Shown here: positions 9,942 through 19,367 of the stretch, piece after piece
Layout of the letters: every line of letters begins with the position of its first letter
How positions within the stretch are numbered: the stretch's first letter is position 1
Assembly (NCBI RefSeq): GCF_008080435.1
Contig: NZ_VRKN01000003.1
Span: 496,001 to 560,000 of the forward strand
Source of the DNA: Enterobacter asburiae
GTDB taxonomy: Bacteria > Pseudomonadota > Gammaproteobacteria > Enterobacterales > Enterobacteriaceae
Length of the DNA: 64,000 nucleotides
Reading direction: 5' to 3'
The notes under the pieces: generated by a model
Databases searched by the model: none
The model's input: the letters and a program-made list of their open reading frames with translations, nothing else
Told to the model about the DNA's origin: nothing
Translations under genes and position numbers: made by a program

Positions 9942-10559
9942 TTAAAACTGAAAACGCATCCAGGCGAAGTAAACGTTTCCGTTGTTATAAGTCCCCGGGA
10001 TGTAGGTCATCTGGAACGTTGCAGGGCCATAGCCAATAGAGGCCAACGGCAACAGCACCGGGATCGGGATGTAGTTCCAGTTGTCACGCGCGGTGACACC
10101 GGCGGTGTAGCCCAACCCAACGTGGAAGTTCTCGTCCGCTAGCGGGCGCCAGGTTTTCTCCCAGCCATAACCCCCAATCGGCTCCCATTTATTAAACGAG
10201 TCTTTGAAGGCCATCAGATAGATGCCATGCCAGTTTCCCTTTTCATCCCAGCGCGACTGACCAAAACCCGCGCCCCACGGACGCTCGTTGTATTTATCGG
10301 TTTTCTCTTTGTCATAAGCAAAACGCGCATGCCACGTTATTGCCGGAACATAGAGATCATAATGTTCAGGTGCCGTCCAGGTCTGGGAAACATTATCCGT
10401 AAAGGTTGAGAACCAGCCTTTATCCGTCGCGTTACCTTCTGCCTGCGCAACAGAAGAAAACGTTAACTGCCCAAAAATAAACAACAAAATAGAGAAAAAT
10501 GTATTACGTACGATCACAATGCAATTACCATTCTTAGTATTCGAGGCAAAGTTTACCAT
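9942..10559 (-). CDS. pagP: Lipid A palmitoyltransferase PagP
   Basis: PagP is an outer-membrane beta-barrel enzyme that transfers palmitate from phospholipid to lipid A, which helps resist cationic antimicrobial peptides. The 205-residue precursor has a signal region ending near SSVAQA-EGN, an amphipathic N-terminal helix ([13 protein letters not shown]), a catalytic histidine in [11 protein letters not shown], and the terminal YFAWMRFQF barrel strand with a C-terminal phenylalanine. The start could also be one of the GTG codons slightly downstream (VIVRNTFFS). In E. coli pagP is under PhoP control; I found only a poor match to a PhoP box upstream. Confidence 0.95.
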   Translation of the reverse strand: MVNFASNTKNGNCIVIVRNTFFSILLFIFGQLTFSSVAQAEGNATDKGWFSTFTDNVSQTWTAPEHYDLYVPAITWHARFAYDKEKTDKYNERPWGAGFGQSRWDEKGNWHGIYLMAFKDSFNKWEPIGGYGWEKTWRPLADENFHVGLGYTAGVTARDNWNYIPIPVLLPLASIGYGPATFQMTYIPGTYNNGNVYFAWMRFQF

Positions 10560-10952
10560 AAAATAGTTGAATCAAGGCTTAACGGCATCGGCGTTATTCC
10601 TAATTATTCAGCCTCTTTCCGGGAATATTCTTAAAGAAAGCGGGCGATACGTTCAAGTAAGCCCACAACGGGTGTGACTTTTCCCATTTAATCTTCTTAA
10701 TCAGCGACATGTAAAACCATACAAAATATTAACAATTTGTTATCATAATTAGGACATGTTGCGCTATTTCTGACGGTCAAGAGCCTCATGACATAAATGT
10801 ATGGGCCATGGCAAAAACACGGTTGTTCTGTTCTCTAGTCGTCTGTTTATTGATTTTAATCAGCAAGAACAGGCCAATTTTTCGGCACATTTTCATCCTT
10901 CTTTTTTTATTGATTTTTTGTGCTCCATTGCAGCTGAGATACAGGGGAAATC
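10560..10952. other. Divergent promoter region pagP / dcuC
   Basis: This 393-base AT-rich region lies between the divergent pagP and dcuC starts and must hold both promoters. An FNR-type site at 10850-10863 is listed separately. An open frame at 10808-11020 overlaps the start of dcuC and is not considered real. Confidence 0.6.
10850..10863 (+). promoter_or_regulatory. FNR-type binding site upstream of dcuC
   Basis: TTGATTTTAATCAG matches the FNR consensus TTGAT-N4-ATCAA at nine of ten fixed positions. It lies about 90 bases before the dcuC start codon, a fitting position for activation. Anaerobic activation of dcuC by FNR is known in E. coli, so the site fits the gene's biology. Confidence 0.65.
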
Positions 10953-12320
10953 ATGCTTACGCTATTCGAACTCCTTATTGGAGTCGTCGTCATTGTCGGC
11001 GTCGCACGCTACATCATTAAAGGCTACTCGGCCACGGGCGTATTATTTGTTGGCGGTTTAACACTGCTGATTATCAGCGCAATAATGGGGCACCAGGTGT
11101 TACCTGCCAGCGCGACCAGCACCGGTTACACCGCTACAGATATTGTTGAATACATTAAAATATTGCTCATGAGCCGCGGCGGTGATCTGGGCATGATGAT
11201 CATGATGCTGTGTGGTTTTGCGGCCTACATGACCCACATCGGCGCCAACGATATGGTCGTTAAGCTTGCCTCCAAACCCCTGCAGTACATCAACTCGCCG
11301 TATCTGCTGATGGTCGCCGCCTATTTCCTCGCTTGCCTGATGTCACTGGCCGTTTCGTCGGCTACCGGACTTGGCGTACTGCTGATGGCGACGCTGTTCC
11401 CGGTCATGGTGAACGTCGGTATCAGCCGTGGCGCGGCAGCGGCAATTTGCGCGTCTCCGGCAGCCATTATTCTCTCCCCGACCTCCGGCGACGTTGTGCT
11501 GGCGGCAAAAGCGGCGGAGATGTCACTCATCGACTTCGCCTTTAAAACCACGTTACCGATCTCGATTGTTGCCATCGTTGGCATGGGGATCGCGCATTTC
11601 TTCTGGCAGCGCTATCTCGATAAGAAAGAAAACATCAGCCATGAAATGATGGACGTAAGCGAAATCACCACGACCGCTCCCGCGTTCTATGCCATTCTGC
11701 CGTTCACCCCAATCATCGGAGTGCTGATTTTTGACGGCAAATGGGGTCCACAGCTGCACATCATCACCATTCTGGTCATCTGTATGCTGCTGGCCGCCGT
11801 GCTGGAGTTTGTGCGTGGCTTTAACACGCAAAAAGTGTTCACGGGTCTGGAAGTGGCGTATCGCGGTATGGCGGATGCCTTCGCTGGCGTCGTTATGCTG
11901 CTGGTGGCAGCAGGCGTTTTTGCTCAGGGTCTGAGCACGATCGGCTTTATCCAGAGCCTGATTTCTATCGCCACCTCGTTCGGCTCGGCCAGTATTATCC
12001 TGATGCTGGTTCTGGTGGTGCTCACCATGCTGGCGGCCATGACAACCGGTTCCGGTAATGCGCCTTTCTACGCTTTCGTTGAGATGATCCCGAAACTGGC
12101 TCACTCTTCCGGTATTAACCCTGCCTATCTCTCCATTCCCATGCTGCAGGCGTCAAACCTGGGCCGTACCATTTCACCGGTGTCGGGCGTGGTCGTCGCC
12201 GTTGCCGGGATGGCGAAAATCTCGCCATTCGAAGTCGTCAAACGCACCTCAGTGCCTGTTATGGTTGGTCTGATTATCGTGATTATCGCCACGGAAGTGC
12301 TGGTACCCGGCGCGGCCTAA
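10953..12320 (+). CDS. dcuC: Anaerobic C4-dicarboxylate transporter DcuC
   Basis: DcuC exports succinate, or exchanges it for fumarate, during anaerobic growth. The 455-residue product has about twelve membrane segments and matches DcuC along its length, including SSATGLGVLLMATLFPV and the C-terminal TTGSGNAPFYAFVEM and NLGRTISPVSGV motifs. A ribosome site (CAGGGGAAATC) precedes the ATG. In E. coli dcuC is next to the dpiBA and citCDEFXG genes; here rna follows directly. Confidence 0.95.
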   Translation: MLTLFELLIGVVVIVGVARYIIKGYSATGVLFVGGLTLLIISAIMGHQVLPASATSTGYTATDIVEYIKILLMSRGGDLGMMIMMLCGFAAYMTHIGANDMVVKLASKPLQYINSPYLLMVAAYFLACLMSLAVSSATGLGVLLMATLFPVMVNVGISRGAAAAICASPAAIILSPTSGDVVLAAKAAEMSLIDFAFKTTLPISIVAIVGMGIAHFFWQRYLDKKENISHEMMDVSEITTTAPAFYAILPFTPIIGVLIFDGKWGPQLHIITILVICMLLAAVLEFVRGFNTQKVFTGLEVAYRGMADAFAGVVMLLVAAGVFAQGLSTIGFIQSLISIATSFGSASIILMLVLVVLTMLAAMTTGSGNAPFYAFVEMIPKLAHSSGINPAYLSIPMLQASNLGRTISPVSGVVVAVAGMAKISPFEVVKRTSVPVMVGLIIVIIATEVLVPGAA

Positions 12321-12338
12321 GCTAAATTAGGGATATCC

Positions 12339-12362
12339 AAAAAGCGCCTGCGGGCGCTTTTT
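12339..12362 (+). terminator. Rho-independent terminator after dcuC
   Basis: A stem of AAAAAGCGCC (12339-12348) and GGCGCTTTTT (12353-12362) with a 4-base loop lies 18 bases after the dcuC stop. Confidence 0.9.
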
Positions 12363-12414
12363 GTGCTTTAATAATTTCCAGAAATTAATCGTGCTCATTC
12401 GATCAGGAAATCAT

Positions 12415-13224
12415 ATGTTCAGGAAGGATATCGTCATCCCGTCTGGCGCAATGGCGCTTGCTCTCTGTATCTTCTCCGCACAGGCGGAACCGCTTAAGGC
12501 AACACAGTATGGCGATTTCGATCGCTATGTGCTGGCTCTGTCCTGGCAAACCGGGTTTTGCCAGAGCATGGTCGAGCGCAACCGTAATGAACCTGACGAA
12601 TGTCGCCTGCAAAAAGAGCGCGAGAATAAAGCCGATTTTCTGACCGTTCACGGGCTATGGCCTGGTCTGCCGAAATCTATTGCCGCACGCGGCGTGGATG
12701 AACGTCGATGGATGCGTTTTGGCTGCGCCACACGCCCCATTCCGAACATGCCGGAAGTGAAGGCCAGCCGCAAATGCGATGCCGCCGAAACCGGACTGTC
12801 GCTTTCCGCTGCCGCAAAGCTCAACGACGTAATGCCGGGCGCGGGCGGTAATTCCTGCCTGGAACGTTACGAATATGCCAAACATGGCGTCTGCTTTGGT
12901 TTCGATCCGGATGCCTATTTCGGCACGATGGTGCGGATGAATCAGGAAGTGAAAAACAGTGCGGTCGGTAAATTCCTCGCCGATAACTACGGGAAATCCG
13001 TCAATCGTAGCGACTTTGACAGTGCCGTTGCCAAAAGCTGGGGCAAGGAGAACATCAAAGCGATCAAGCTGACCTGCAACGGCAATCCGGCGTATCTCAC
13101 CGAGATGCAGATTTCGCTGAAGGCAGACACCATTAACAACCCGCTTTCTGCCGCGTCATTTGCACCGCAGCCACATCCAGGTAACTGCGGAAAACAATTC
13201 GTGATTGATAAAGCCGGTTACTGA
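12415..13224 (+). CDS. rna: Ribonuclease I (periplasmic, RNase T2 family)
   Basis: RNase I is a broad-specificity periplasmic endoribonuclease. The start at 12415 (MFRKDIVIPSGAMALAL) is preceded by AGGAAATCAT and gives a normal signal peptide ending near AQA-EP; an upstream TTG at 12361 lies within the dcuC terminator and is unlikely. Both T2-family catalytic motifs are present: LTVHGLWPG and YEYAKHGVCFGF. The cysteines typical of the family are conserved. The mature enzyme is about 246 residues. The 3' end overlaps the converging flavin-reductase-like gene by 7 bases. Confidence 0.95.
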   Translation: MFRKDIVIPSGAMALALCIFSAQAEPLKATQYGDFDRYVLALSWQTGFCQSMVERNRNEPDECRLQKERENKADFLTVHGLWPGLPKSIAARGVDERRWMRFGCATRPIPNMPEVKASRKCDAAETGLSLSAAAKLNDVMPGAGGNSCLERYEYAKHGVCFGFDPDAYFGTMVRMNQEVKNSAVGKFLADNYGKSVNRSDFDSAVAKSWGKENIKAIKLTCNGNPAYLTEMQISLKADTINNPLSAASFAPQPHPGNCGKQFVIDKAGY

Positions 13225-13835
13225 TCCGCGCCCGGGCGCACCATATCAAAACGGTTTTCGTCACTGATGCCATAGTACGCCGTCGGCCCACCCGCACGCA
13301 GGATGGGCTGCGCTTTCGCCGTCTGGTATATCCCCTCTTCCAGCAGCGTTTCGGCAATATGGATACCAACCACCTCCCCCAACACCAGCCAGGTATCGAC
13401 CGGTGTACCGTCGGCACCGGTAAGCTGAATGCACTGCGACAGACGGCACTCAAAGTTCACCGGGCTTTCTGCAACGCGGGGCGCGTTAACCAACTGGCTG
13501 GCCGCTGGCGTTAGCCCGGCGAAGCTAAATTCATCCCGATCGTGGGGAAGCATCGCAGAGGTTTGGTTCATCGCTTGCGCGAGATCGCGCGTCGCCAGGT
13601 TCCAGACAAATTCCTTTGTTTCGGTAATATTACGCACGCTGTCCTTCCAGCCGTTGCTGGAAAAGCCAATGATCGGCGGACGATAGTTAAAGCAGTTAAA
13701 GAAGCTATACGGTGCGAGGTTCAACTGACCAGCCTTATCACATGAGGAGATCCAGCCGATCGGACGTGGACCAATAATGGCGTTCAGCGGATCGTGCGGC
13801 AGGCCGTGACCCTGAGACGGTTGGTAGAAATACAT
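13218..13835 (-). CDS. Flavin reductase-like domain protein
   Basis: This 205-residue protein has the split-barrel flavin-binding fold of the flavin reductase-like family, visible in LNAIIGPRPIGWISSCD near the N-terminus, NLAPYSFFNCFNYRPPIIGFSS, and a C-terminal PILRAGGPTAYYGI segment. Members bind FMN and act as flavin reductases or as unidentified FMN proteins; the substrate here cannot be told. It converges on rna with a 7-base overlap and is separated from rnk by the leader region. E. coli K-12 lacks a gene here, so it is an accessory gene of this lineage. Confidence 0.85.
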   Translation of the reverse strand: MYFYQPSQGHGLPHDPLNAIIGPRPIGWISSCDKAGQLNLAPYSFFNCFNYRPPIIGFSSNGWKDSVRNITETKEFVWNLATRDLAQAMNQTSAMLPHDRDEFSFAGLTPAASQLVNAPRVAESPVNFECRLSQCIQLTGADGTPVDTWLVLGEVVGIHIAETLLEEGIYQTAKAQPILRAGGPTAYYGISDENRFDMVRPGADQ

Positions 13836-13998
13836 AGTTCTCTCTCGTTGGTGGGCAACGCCCTGGTTCAGGATCTCAGCGTAACGTATTCCGCCCGGAA
13901 TGAAGACTGAATAAATTTCAGCGAAAATTCATATGGACCATGAATGTGACCTTCATCACTTCAAACTTATGCGCTCAGCCAGTATCATCGGGAGAGTT

Positions 13999-14032
13999 AA
14001 ACCCTCGCTGCCAGACGGCGAGGGTTTTCTTT
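13999..14032 (+). promoter_or_regulatory. Leader terminator (attenuator) upstream of rnk
   Basis: A hairpin of AAACCCTCGC (13999-14008) and GCGAGGGTTT (14018-14027), followed by TCTTTT, lies about 50 bases before the rnk start. A premature terminator in the rnk leader is an established RNA element in enterobacteria (the rnk leader), and this matches it in place and form. It is not the terminator of the upstream gene, which runs in the opposite direction. Confidence 0.7.
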
Positions 14033-14079
14033 TGGATCGGTTTCTGCGTTACACGCAGCATTAACGACATGGAGTAAAA

Positions 14080-14490
14080 ATGTCCAGACCTACAATTATC
14101 ATCAATGAGCTCGACGCAGAACGTATCGACAGGCTGCTGGAAAAGGCAGAGTTTGCCTCACTTCCCGTGGCCGACGCCCTGAATGAGGAGCTCGACCGGG
14201 CACAGATGTGCACGCCTGAGTCGATGCCGCATGACGTGGTCACCATGAATAGCCAGGTAAAATTCCGCAACCTGACCACCGGTGAAGAGCTGACCCGCAC
14301 GCTGGTTTACCCGGCTCAGATGACCGACAGCAGCGCACAGCTTTCTGTTCTTGCGCCTGTGGGTGCCGCACTGCTGGGGCTACGCACGGGCGATACCATC
14401 CACTGGGAATTGCCGGGCGGCGCCTCTGCCCATCTGGAAGTGCTGGCGTTGCTCTACCAGCCAGAAGCCGCGGGCGATTACCTGCGTTAA
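14080..14490 (+). CDS. rnk: Nucleoside diphosphate kinase regulator Rnk
   Basis: Rnk is a GreA-like protein that binds RNA polymerase and influences nucleoside diphosphate kinase levels. The 136-residue product starts [20 protein letters not shown], with an N-terminal coiled-coil shorter than that of GreA and a C-terminal FKBP-like domain containing [17 protein letters not shown] and [10 protein letters not shown]. Length and sequence match E. coli Rnk. The ribosome site is CATGGAGTAAAA. The leader attenuator upstream suggests control by premature termination. Confidence 0.95.
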   Translation: MSRPTIIINELDAERIDRLLEKAEFASLPVADALNEELDRAQMCTPESMPHDVVTMNSQVKFRNLTTGEELTRTLVYPAQMTDSSAQLSVLAPVGAALLGLRTGDTIHWELPGGASAHLEVLALLYQPEAAGDYLR

Positions 14491-14627
14491 CCTCTTCTGA
14501 ACAAGCGCCTCCGCGTTGCACAGAGGATGCAGCCGCATCCTCTTTCCGCAAATTCACCCCATTTTCCTATTTCGCGCTAAGCGGCCTTAATCCACGCTTA
14601 ATCTGTTTCGGTGCCGCGGGGACGGTC

Positions 14628-14717
14628 ATGAGTGAGATACTGGTTATCACACTTATTTTTCTGATTTTTGTGGCGATTATCGTCACGGCCGTGCTCTACC
14701 TCGAACGCCACAGGTAA
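14628..14717 (+). CDS. Small single-helix membrane protein, unnamed
   Basis: A 29-codon frame encodes [20 protein letters not shown] then AVLYLERHR: one strong membrane helix with a charged C-terminus. CGGGGACGG lies just before the ATG as a possible ribosome site. It lies between rnk and uspG. I do not recognise a name for it. The pure hydrophobic run ended by ERHR and a stop is what small regulatory membrane proteins look like, but chance cannot be excluded at this size. Confidence 0.5.
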   Translation: MSEILVITLIFLIFVAIIVTAVLYLERHR

Positions 14718-14886
14718 GCGAGACTTCTCATGCAACCCCACCCGGGAAAGCATTCACCAGACCCTTAACGTTCTGCTCTGCGGCAATTTATCCTCGCAAC
14801 ATAAGAAAACTGACGAGGCGCTTACAGAAACCATTAATATTTTGTGGTTGAATGAGTTCAGCGTTTATAAACAAGGAGAAACGGGT

Positions 14887-15315
14887 ATGTATCAGAGAAT
14901 CATTATGCCGGTTGATGTTTTTGAGATGGAGCTGAGCGACAAGGCCGTTCGCCATGCGGAGTTCCTGGCGCAGCAGGACGGTGTCATCCATCTGTTGCAC
15001 GTACTGCCGGGCTCCGCCAGCCTGAGCCTTCACCGCTTTGCCGCCGATGTACGTCGCTTCGAGGAGCATTTGCAGCATGAAGCGGAAACTCGCCTGCAAA
15101 CCATGGTCAGCCACTTCAGCATCGACCCTTCACGGATCAAAACGCACGTCAGATTCGGCAGCGTACGCGATGCGGTAAACGAACTGGCAAACGAACTGAA
15201 AGCAGACGTGGTGGTCATCGGTTCGCGCAACCCTTCCATTACCACGCATCTGCTGGGCTCTAACGCCTCCAGCGTGATCCGCCACACTCACATACCGGTG
15301 ATGGTCGTAAGATAA
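14887..15315 (+). CDS. uspG: Universal stress protein UspG (UspF/UspG type)
   Basis: This is a 142-residue Usp-domain protein. The start at 14887 ([20 protein letters not shown]) is chosen because AAGGAGAAACGGGT precedes it and family members begin there; the longer open frame upstream is not coding. The ATP-binding signature G-x2-G-x9-G(S/T) is present in the form [20 protein letters not shown] near the C-terminus. UspG proteins are nucleotide-binding stress proteins that can be autophosphorylated. It is between rnk and ahpF as in E. coli. Confidence 0.95.
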   Translation: MYQRIIMPVDVFEMELSDKAVRHAEFLAQQDGVIHLLHVLPGSASLSLHRFAADVRRFEEHLQHEAETRLQTMVSHFSIDPSRIKTHVRFGSVRDAVNELANELKADVVVIGSRNPSITTHLLGSNASSVIRHTHIPVMVVR

Positions 15316-15345
15316 AAAAAAGAGGCCACCTTTCGGTGGCCTCTC
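15314..15345 (-). terminator. Terminator of the ahpCF transcript (minus strand)
   Basis: The stem AGAGGCCACC (15321-15330) and GGTGGCCTCT (15335-15344) has a 4-base loop. On the plus strand no T-run follows, but on the minus strand it ends in eight T, so it serves the leftward ahpF transcript. The A-run also covers the uspG stop codon. Confidence 0.85.
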
Positions 15346-15376
15346 GCTATTGCAGGTGTAGCCTTACTTTCTTTTA

Positions 15377-16942
15377 TTATGCGGTTTTGGTGCGAATCAG
15401 ATAGTCAAACGAACTCAGAGACGCCTTCGCCCCTTCACCCGTGGCGATGATGATCTGTTTGTACGGCACGGTGGTGCAGTCGCCCGCCGCAAACACGCCT
15501 TTCACGCTGGTTTCACATTTCGCATCGATCATGATTTCGCCCATGCGGTTGCGCTCAATCGCGCCTTCCAGCCAGGTGGTGTTTGGCAGCAGACCAATCT
15601 GCACGAAGATCCCTGAAAGCTGAACGCTGTGCACGTCGCCGCTTACGCGGTCGCGGTATTCCAGACCGGTCACTTTGCTGCCGTCGCCCCTCACTTCCGT
15701 GGTTTGCGCGTTCAGAACGATGTCGACGTTTTTCAGGCTGCGAACTTTATCCTGCAGAACCTGGTCGGCTTTCATCTCTGGAGCGAACTCCAGAAGCGTA
15801 ACGTGTTCAACAATCCCCGCCAGGTCGATAGCCGCTTCCACGCCGGAGTTACCGCCGCCAATCACCGCCACGCGTTTACCTTTAAACAGCGGGCCGTCAC
15901 AGTGCGGACAGTAGGTCACACCCTTGGTACGGTACTGATCTTCGCCCGGGACGTTCATGTTGCGCCATTTCGCACCGGTGGCAATGATAATGCTGCGCGC
16001 TTTCAGCACCGCGCCGGACGCGGTTTCAATCTGGTGTAAACCACCCTCGACCGCTGCCGGAACCAGCTTGCTGGCGCTCTGGCTGTCGATCACGTCCACG
16101 TCGTAGTCGCTGACGTGCGCCTTCAGCGCCCCGGCCAGCTTCTGGCCTTCAGTCTTCGGCACGGAGATGTAGTTTTCGATGTCCACGGTATCCAGCACCT
16201 GGCCACCAAAGCGTTCGCCCATCAGGCCGGTACGAATACCTTTACGCGCGGAGTACACCGCTGCCGCCGCACCCGCAGGGCCGGAACCGACAATCAGCAC
16301 GTCGTAGGCATCGCGTTTGTTCAACTCGTCCGCCGCACGTTTTTCTGCGCCGGTATCCACTTTGGCAACGATTTCGGTCAGCGTCATACGGCCCTGGCCG
16401 AACGCCTGACCGTTCAGGTAGACCGCCGGAACGCCCATCACGTTGCGATCGGTGATTTCATTCTGGAAGGTACCGCCGTCAATCGCCGTGTGCTTAATGC
16501 GCGGGTTCAGGACTGACATCAGGTTCAGCGCCTGTACCACGTCCGGGCAGTTGTGGCAGGAGAGCGAGTAATAGGTTTCAAACTCGAAATCACCGTCGAT
16601 ATCGCGGATTTGCTCCAGCAGCGCCTGCGCTTCTTTTGACGGATGACCACCTGTCCACAGCAGCGCCAGCACCAGTGAGGTAAATTCGTGACCAAGCGGA
16701 GAACCGGCAAAGCGCGGTCCCTGGTCGGAGCCTGGGTTGGTGATCAGGAAGGAGGGCTTACGCACTGGCAGCGCGTTATCTTCTTTAAACGTCACTTTCG
16801 GCGACAGCTCGGCGATCTCTGCCAGCAGTTCCTTGATCTCTGCCGATTTCGCGCTGTCGTCCAGCGTGGCAATCAGCTCAACAGGTTTGGTCAGTTTCTC
16901 AAGGTAGGCCTTGAGCTGGGTTTTCATGTTTGTGTCGAGCAT
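15377..16942 (-). CDS. ahpF: Alkyl hydroperoxide reductase subunit F
   Basis: AhpF is the NADH-dependent flavoprotein disulfide reductase that recycles AhpC. The start at 16942 ([16 protein letters not shown]) gives 521 residues, the E. coli length; an upstream extension is not conserved. The N-terminal tandem thioredoxin-like domain carries the redox CHNC (in [10 protein letters not shown]) and the C-terminal thioredoxin-reductase domain carries CPHC. FAD and NADH sites are seen in [16 protein letters not shown] and [11 protein letters not shown]. It follows ahpC, from which it is separated by a REP element. Confidence 0.98.
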   Translation of the reverse strand: MLDTNMKTQLKAYLEKLTKPVELIATLDDSAKSAEIKELLAEIAELSPKVTFKEDNALPVRKPSFLITNPGSDQGPRFAGSPLGHEFTSLVLALLWTGGHPSKEAQALLEQIRDIDGDFEFETYYSLSCHNCPDVVQALNLMSVLNPRIKHTAIDGGTFQNEITDRNVMGVPAVYLNGQAFGQGRMTLTEIVAKVDTGAEKRAADELNKRDAYDVLIVGSGPAGAAAAVYSARKGIRTGLMGERFGGQVLDTVDIENYISVPKTEGQKLAGALKAHVSDYDVDVIDSQSASKLVPAAVEGGLHQIETASGAVLKARSIIIATGAKWRNMNVPGEDQYRTKGVTYCPHCDGPLFKGKRVAVIGGGNSGVEAAIDLAGIVEHVTLLEFAPEMKADQVLQDKVRSLKNVDIVLNAQTTEVRGDGSKVTGLEYRDRVSGDVHSVQLSGIFVQIGLLPNTTWLEGAIERNRMGEIMIDAKCETSVKGVFAAGDCTTVPYKQIIIATGEGAKASLSSFDYLIRTKTA

Positions 16943-17054
16943 TGTTCTTCCCTCTCTTAAGACGTCATCATGCAAGCTGCCTTAATCAGGCGGCCTGAAT
17001 GCAACTTGCATCATGGTGCTTGAATAAAATGGGCGCGGGGGGCGCCCATTGATT

Positions 17055-17121
17055 GCCGGGTGGCACTTCGTTTACCCGGCCTACGATACTGTAGGCCTGT
17101 GCAAGCGCAGCGCCGCCAGGC
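17055..17121. repeat. REP/BIME element between ahpC and ahpF
   Basis: Two inverted REP-like units, with cores GCCGGGTGGC and TACCCGGCCTAC and then GTAGGCCTG ... CGCCAGGC, lie in the 188-base gap between the ahpC stop and the ahpF start. REP hairpins between genes of one operon often protect the upstream message from 3' decay, which would favour high AhpC relative to AhpF. Confidence 0.8.
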
Positions 17122-17130
17122 TTTACAGAC

Positions 17131-17694
17131 TTAGATCTTGCCGACCAGGTCTAAGGATGGAGCGAGAGTCGCTTCGCCTTCTTTCCATTTCGCCGGGCAC
17201 ACTTCGCCTGGGTGAGAAGCCACGTACTGAGCCGCTTTCACTTTACGCAGCAGATCAGAAGCATCACGGCCGATACCTTCAGCGGTAACTTCGATAGCCT
17301 GGATAATGCCCTGCGGGTCAACAACGAAGGTGGCGCGGTCAGCCAGGCCTTCATCTTCACGCATGTTGTCGAAGTTACGGGTCAGGGCGCCAGTCGGGTC
17401 GCCGATCATCGCGTATTTGATTTTTGCGATGGTTTCAGAGCTGCTGTGCCATGCTTTGTGGGTGAAGTGGGTATCGGTAGAGACAGAGTAAACGTCCACG
17501 CCCAGCTTCTGCAGTTCGTCGTAATGGTCTGCTACGTCACCCAGTTCAGTCGGGCAAACGAAAGTAAAGTCAGCCGGATAGAAGAAGAAGACGCTCCAGC
17601 GGCCTTCGGTATCTTTCTCGGTAACTTCGATGAACTCACCGTTTTTGAACGCCTGGTTTTTGAAAGGTTTAATTTTGGTATTAATCAAAGACAT
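17131..17694 (-). CDS. ahpC: Alkyl hydroperoxide reductase subunit C (peroxiredoxin)
   Basis: AhpC is a typical 2-Cys peroxiredoxin that reduces hydrogen peroxide and organic peroxides. The peroxidatic cysteine is C47 in [10 protein letters not shown] and the resolving cysteine lies in GEVCPAKW near residue 166. The length is 187 residues, as in E. coli. It is first in the ahpCF operon and is preceded by GGAGGAAGTACAG. OxyR control is known for this operon in E. coli; I did not identify an operator with confidence. Confidence 0.98.
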   Translation of the reverse strand: MSLINTKIKPFKNQAFKNGEFIEVTEKDTEGRWSVFFFYPADFTFVCPTELGDVADHYDELQKLGVDVYSVSTDTHFTHKAWHSSSETIAKIKYAMIGDPTGALTRNFDNMREDEGLADRATFVVDPQGIIQAIEVTAEGIGRDASDLLRKVKAAQYVASHPGEVCPAKWKEGEATLAPSLDLVGKI

Positions 17695-18317
17695 CTGTAC
17701 TTCCTCCGTGTTTTCGTTGAGATGTAAGGTAACTAACTTTGTTTATCGGGGCTAATGCGTATGCTTTATCAAATCAATCAGCCAAACCTTACAACGTCGA
17801 CAAGACAACAAGGCGAACCTTTTACAGGAAAGCCTGAAAGTAAAAAGGCCGCCTCAACGGGCGGCCCTGATACCTGAATTCCCCGCAGGTACATTCAGTG
17901 CCAGCCGAAACTGGCGTTGCGTTGCGCTCTACAACCCTGAGTATCAAGGCGGTAACAGCGCGTTGATTACACCATCCGTCCCGGCTTTGAGCAATCCATA
18001 AGAGGGGTATTCCTGCCTATGACTGTGATAGGCAAAATCGAAAATGCTTTCAGAAGGTTATAGATTTAATTTTATTATGAATACCCCACTATATATAAAT
18101 GTCGTTTGTCATTCAAATAAGCCACTCACACTTTAAAGATAAAATTATCTTAATCACCCTTGAAGTTCTATTTCATTAATCTGACGCCGTGATATATTAA
18201 GATGACTTAAATATAAAATTAAGTCAGTGAACCACAAAGATTGTAAATGGTTAACTTCAATCTATAGTTATCATTAATGTGATAACTCCAGCAAACCCGG
18301 CATCCGCAGGACGAAAA
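17695..18317. other. 623-base gap ahpC-ybdO; dsbG absent
   Basis: This long gap holds the ahpC promoter at its left end and the ybdO promoter at its right. A 7-bp GC hairpin (GGCCGCC at 17847-17853, GGCGGCC at 17860-17866) is preceded by an A-run and so resembles a leftward terminator. In E. coli dsbG occupies this place. I found no dsbG-like frame. The right half is AT-rich. Confidence 0.6.
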
Positions 18318-19235
18318 ATGGCAAATCTCTATGAGCTTAAAAAATTCGATCTCAATCTGTTAGTCATTTTCGAATGCATTTACCAACATCTCAGTATCAG
18401 TAAGGCCGCCGAGACGCTGTACATCACGCCCTCTGCCGTGAGCCAGTCGCTACAACGCCTGCGCGGCCAGCTCAATGACCCCCTTTTTATCCGTTCAGGT
18501 AAAGGGATTACGCCGACTACGGTAGGCACCAACCTGCACCATCATCTTGAACAGAATCTCAACCAGATTGAGAAAACTATCAATCTGATGCATCACTCAG
18601 AGATCAAGAAAAACTTCGTCATTTATTGCTCTCAAATGGTTTCGCCCGGTTATATGCTCGAACCGCTGAAACTGTTAATGTCTGAAGAAAATTATGAGGT
18701 AGAACAACGCGATGTCCTTATCTCCCCGGAGTCCGCCGAGGATCTGCTCGCGTACCGTAAAGCCGACCTGATATTCACGATTGCACCGGTAAATAATCGC
18801 TCAGTGGTGTGTACGCTCTTCACCACGATACCAATAACGCTATTTTGCAGAGAAGGCCATCCAAGGATCACCGACCAGGTCAGTACCGAAGCGTTATACC
18901 GCGAGAAATTCACCTTTTACCAGAGTGCTCATCCTGGCGTTAAAGAGTTCCAGAATCGCGCCAATGACGCTTTTCCTGAAAGGAATATTGTTTTTCGCAC
19001 GGACTCAGTCAGTTCGCTCATTTCCATGGTCAGCACCTCTGATTTGTTAGGCTTCATTCCCATATCAATCTATGAAACATATAAAGACACGTTAAAACTA
19101 AAAAGGGTTGAGACCCCGTTTGCACTCCCCGAATTACATGTCTATATGCTCTATAGCCGTTCATCACTGAACAGCAGTGTTTTTTCAACATTTATTGAGA
19201 AAATGCATAAACTCATTGTCTCCCCCTCTGTCTGA
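18318..19235 (+). CDS. ybdO: LysR-family transcriptional regulator YbdO (CitR)
   Basis: This 305-residue LysR-type regulator starts MANLYELKKFDLNLLVIFEC and closely follows E. coli YbdO in the HTH (SISKAAETLYITPSAVSQSL) and less closely in the effector domain. The start at 18318 is preceded by GCAGGACGAAAA; a GTG/ATG at 18279 would add 13 unconserved residues. It belongs to the same LysR subgroup as YbeF of this window. The target genes are not clear from sequence; the adjacent ybdN and ybdM are candidates. Confidence 0.9.
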   Translation: MANLYELKKFDLNLLVIFECIYQHLSISKAAETLYITPSAVSQSLQRLRGQLNDPLFIRSGKGITPTTVGTNLHHHLEQNLNQIEKTINLMHHSEIKKNFVIYCSQMVSPGYMLEPLKLLMSEENYEVEQRDVLISPESAEDLLAYRKADLIFTIAPVNNRSVVCTLFTTIPITLFCREGHPRITDQVSTEALYREKFTFYQSAHPGVKEFQNRANDAFPERNIVFRTDSVSSLISMVSTSDLLGFIPISIYETYKDTLKLKRVETPFALPELHVYMLYSRSSLNSSVFSTFIEKMHKLIVSPSV

Positions 19236-19367
19236 TTAAGAATCATTTGCACGGTGAAATAAAAGAATCATAAATTGAAAAAAATGATTCCGTGAAAGTA
19301 AGGGAAAATAATTTCATAATAATGTTTAATTTCGTTTAGACATTTACCACGCAGGATGCGATCAACC

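Noticed and set aside
10570..10620. PhoP box for pagP
   Set aside because: Only GTTAA-N5-GATTCA was found, a poor match to the direct repeat consensus.
10808..11020. 70-codon hydrophobic frame before dcuC
   Set aside because: It overlaps the FNR site and the dcuC start in another frame and has no conserved features.
17880..18000. Possible remnant gene between ahpC and ybdO
   Set aside because: Reading all frames by eye gave no recognisable protein fragment, including of DsbG.
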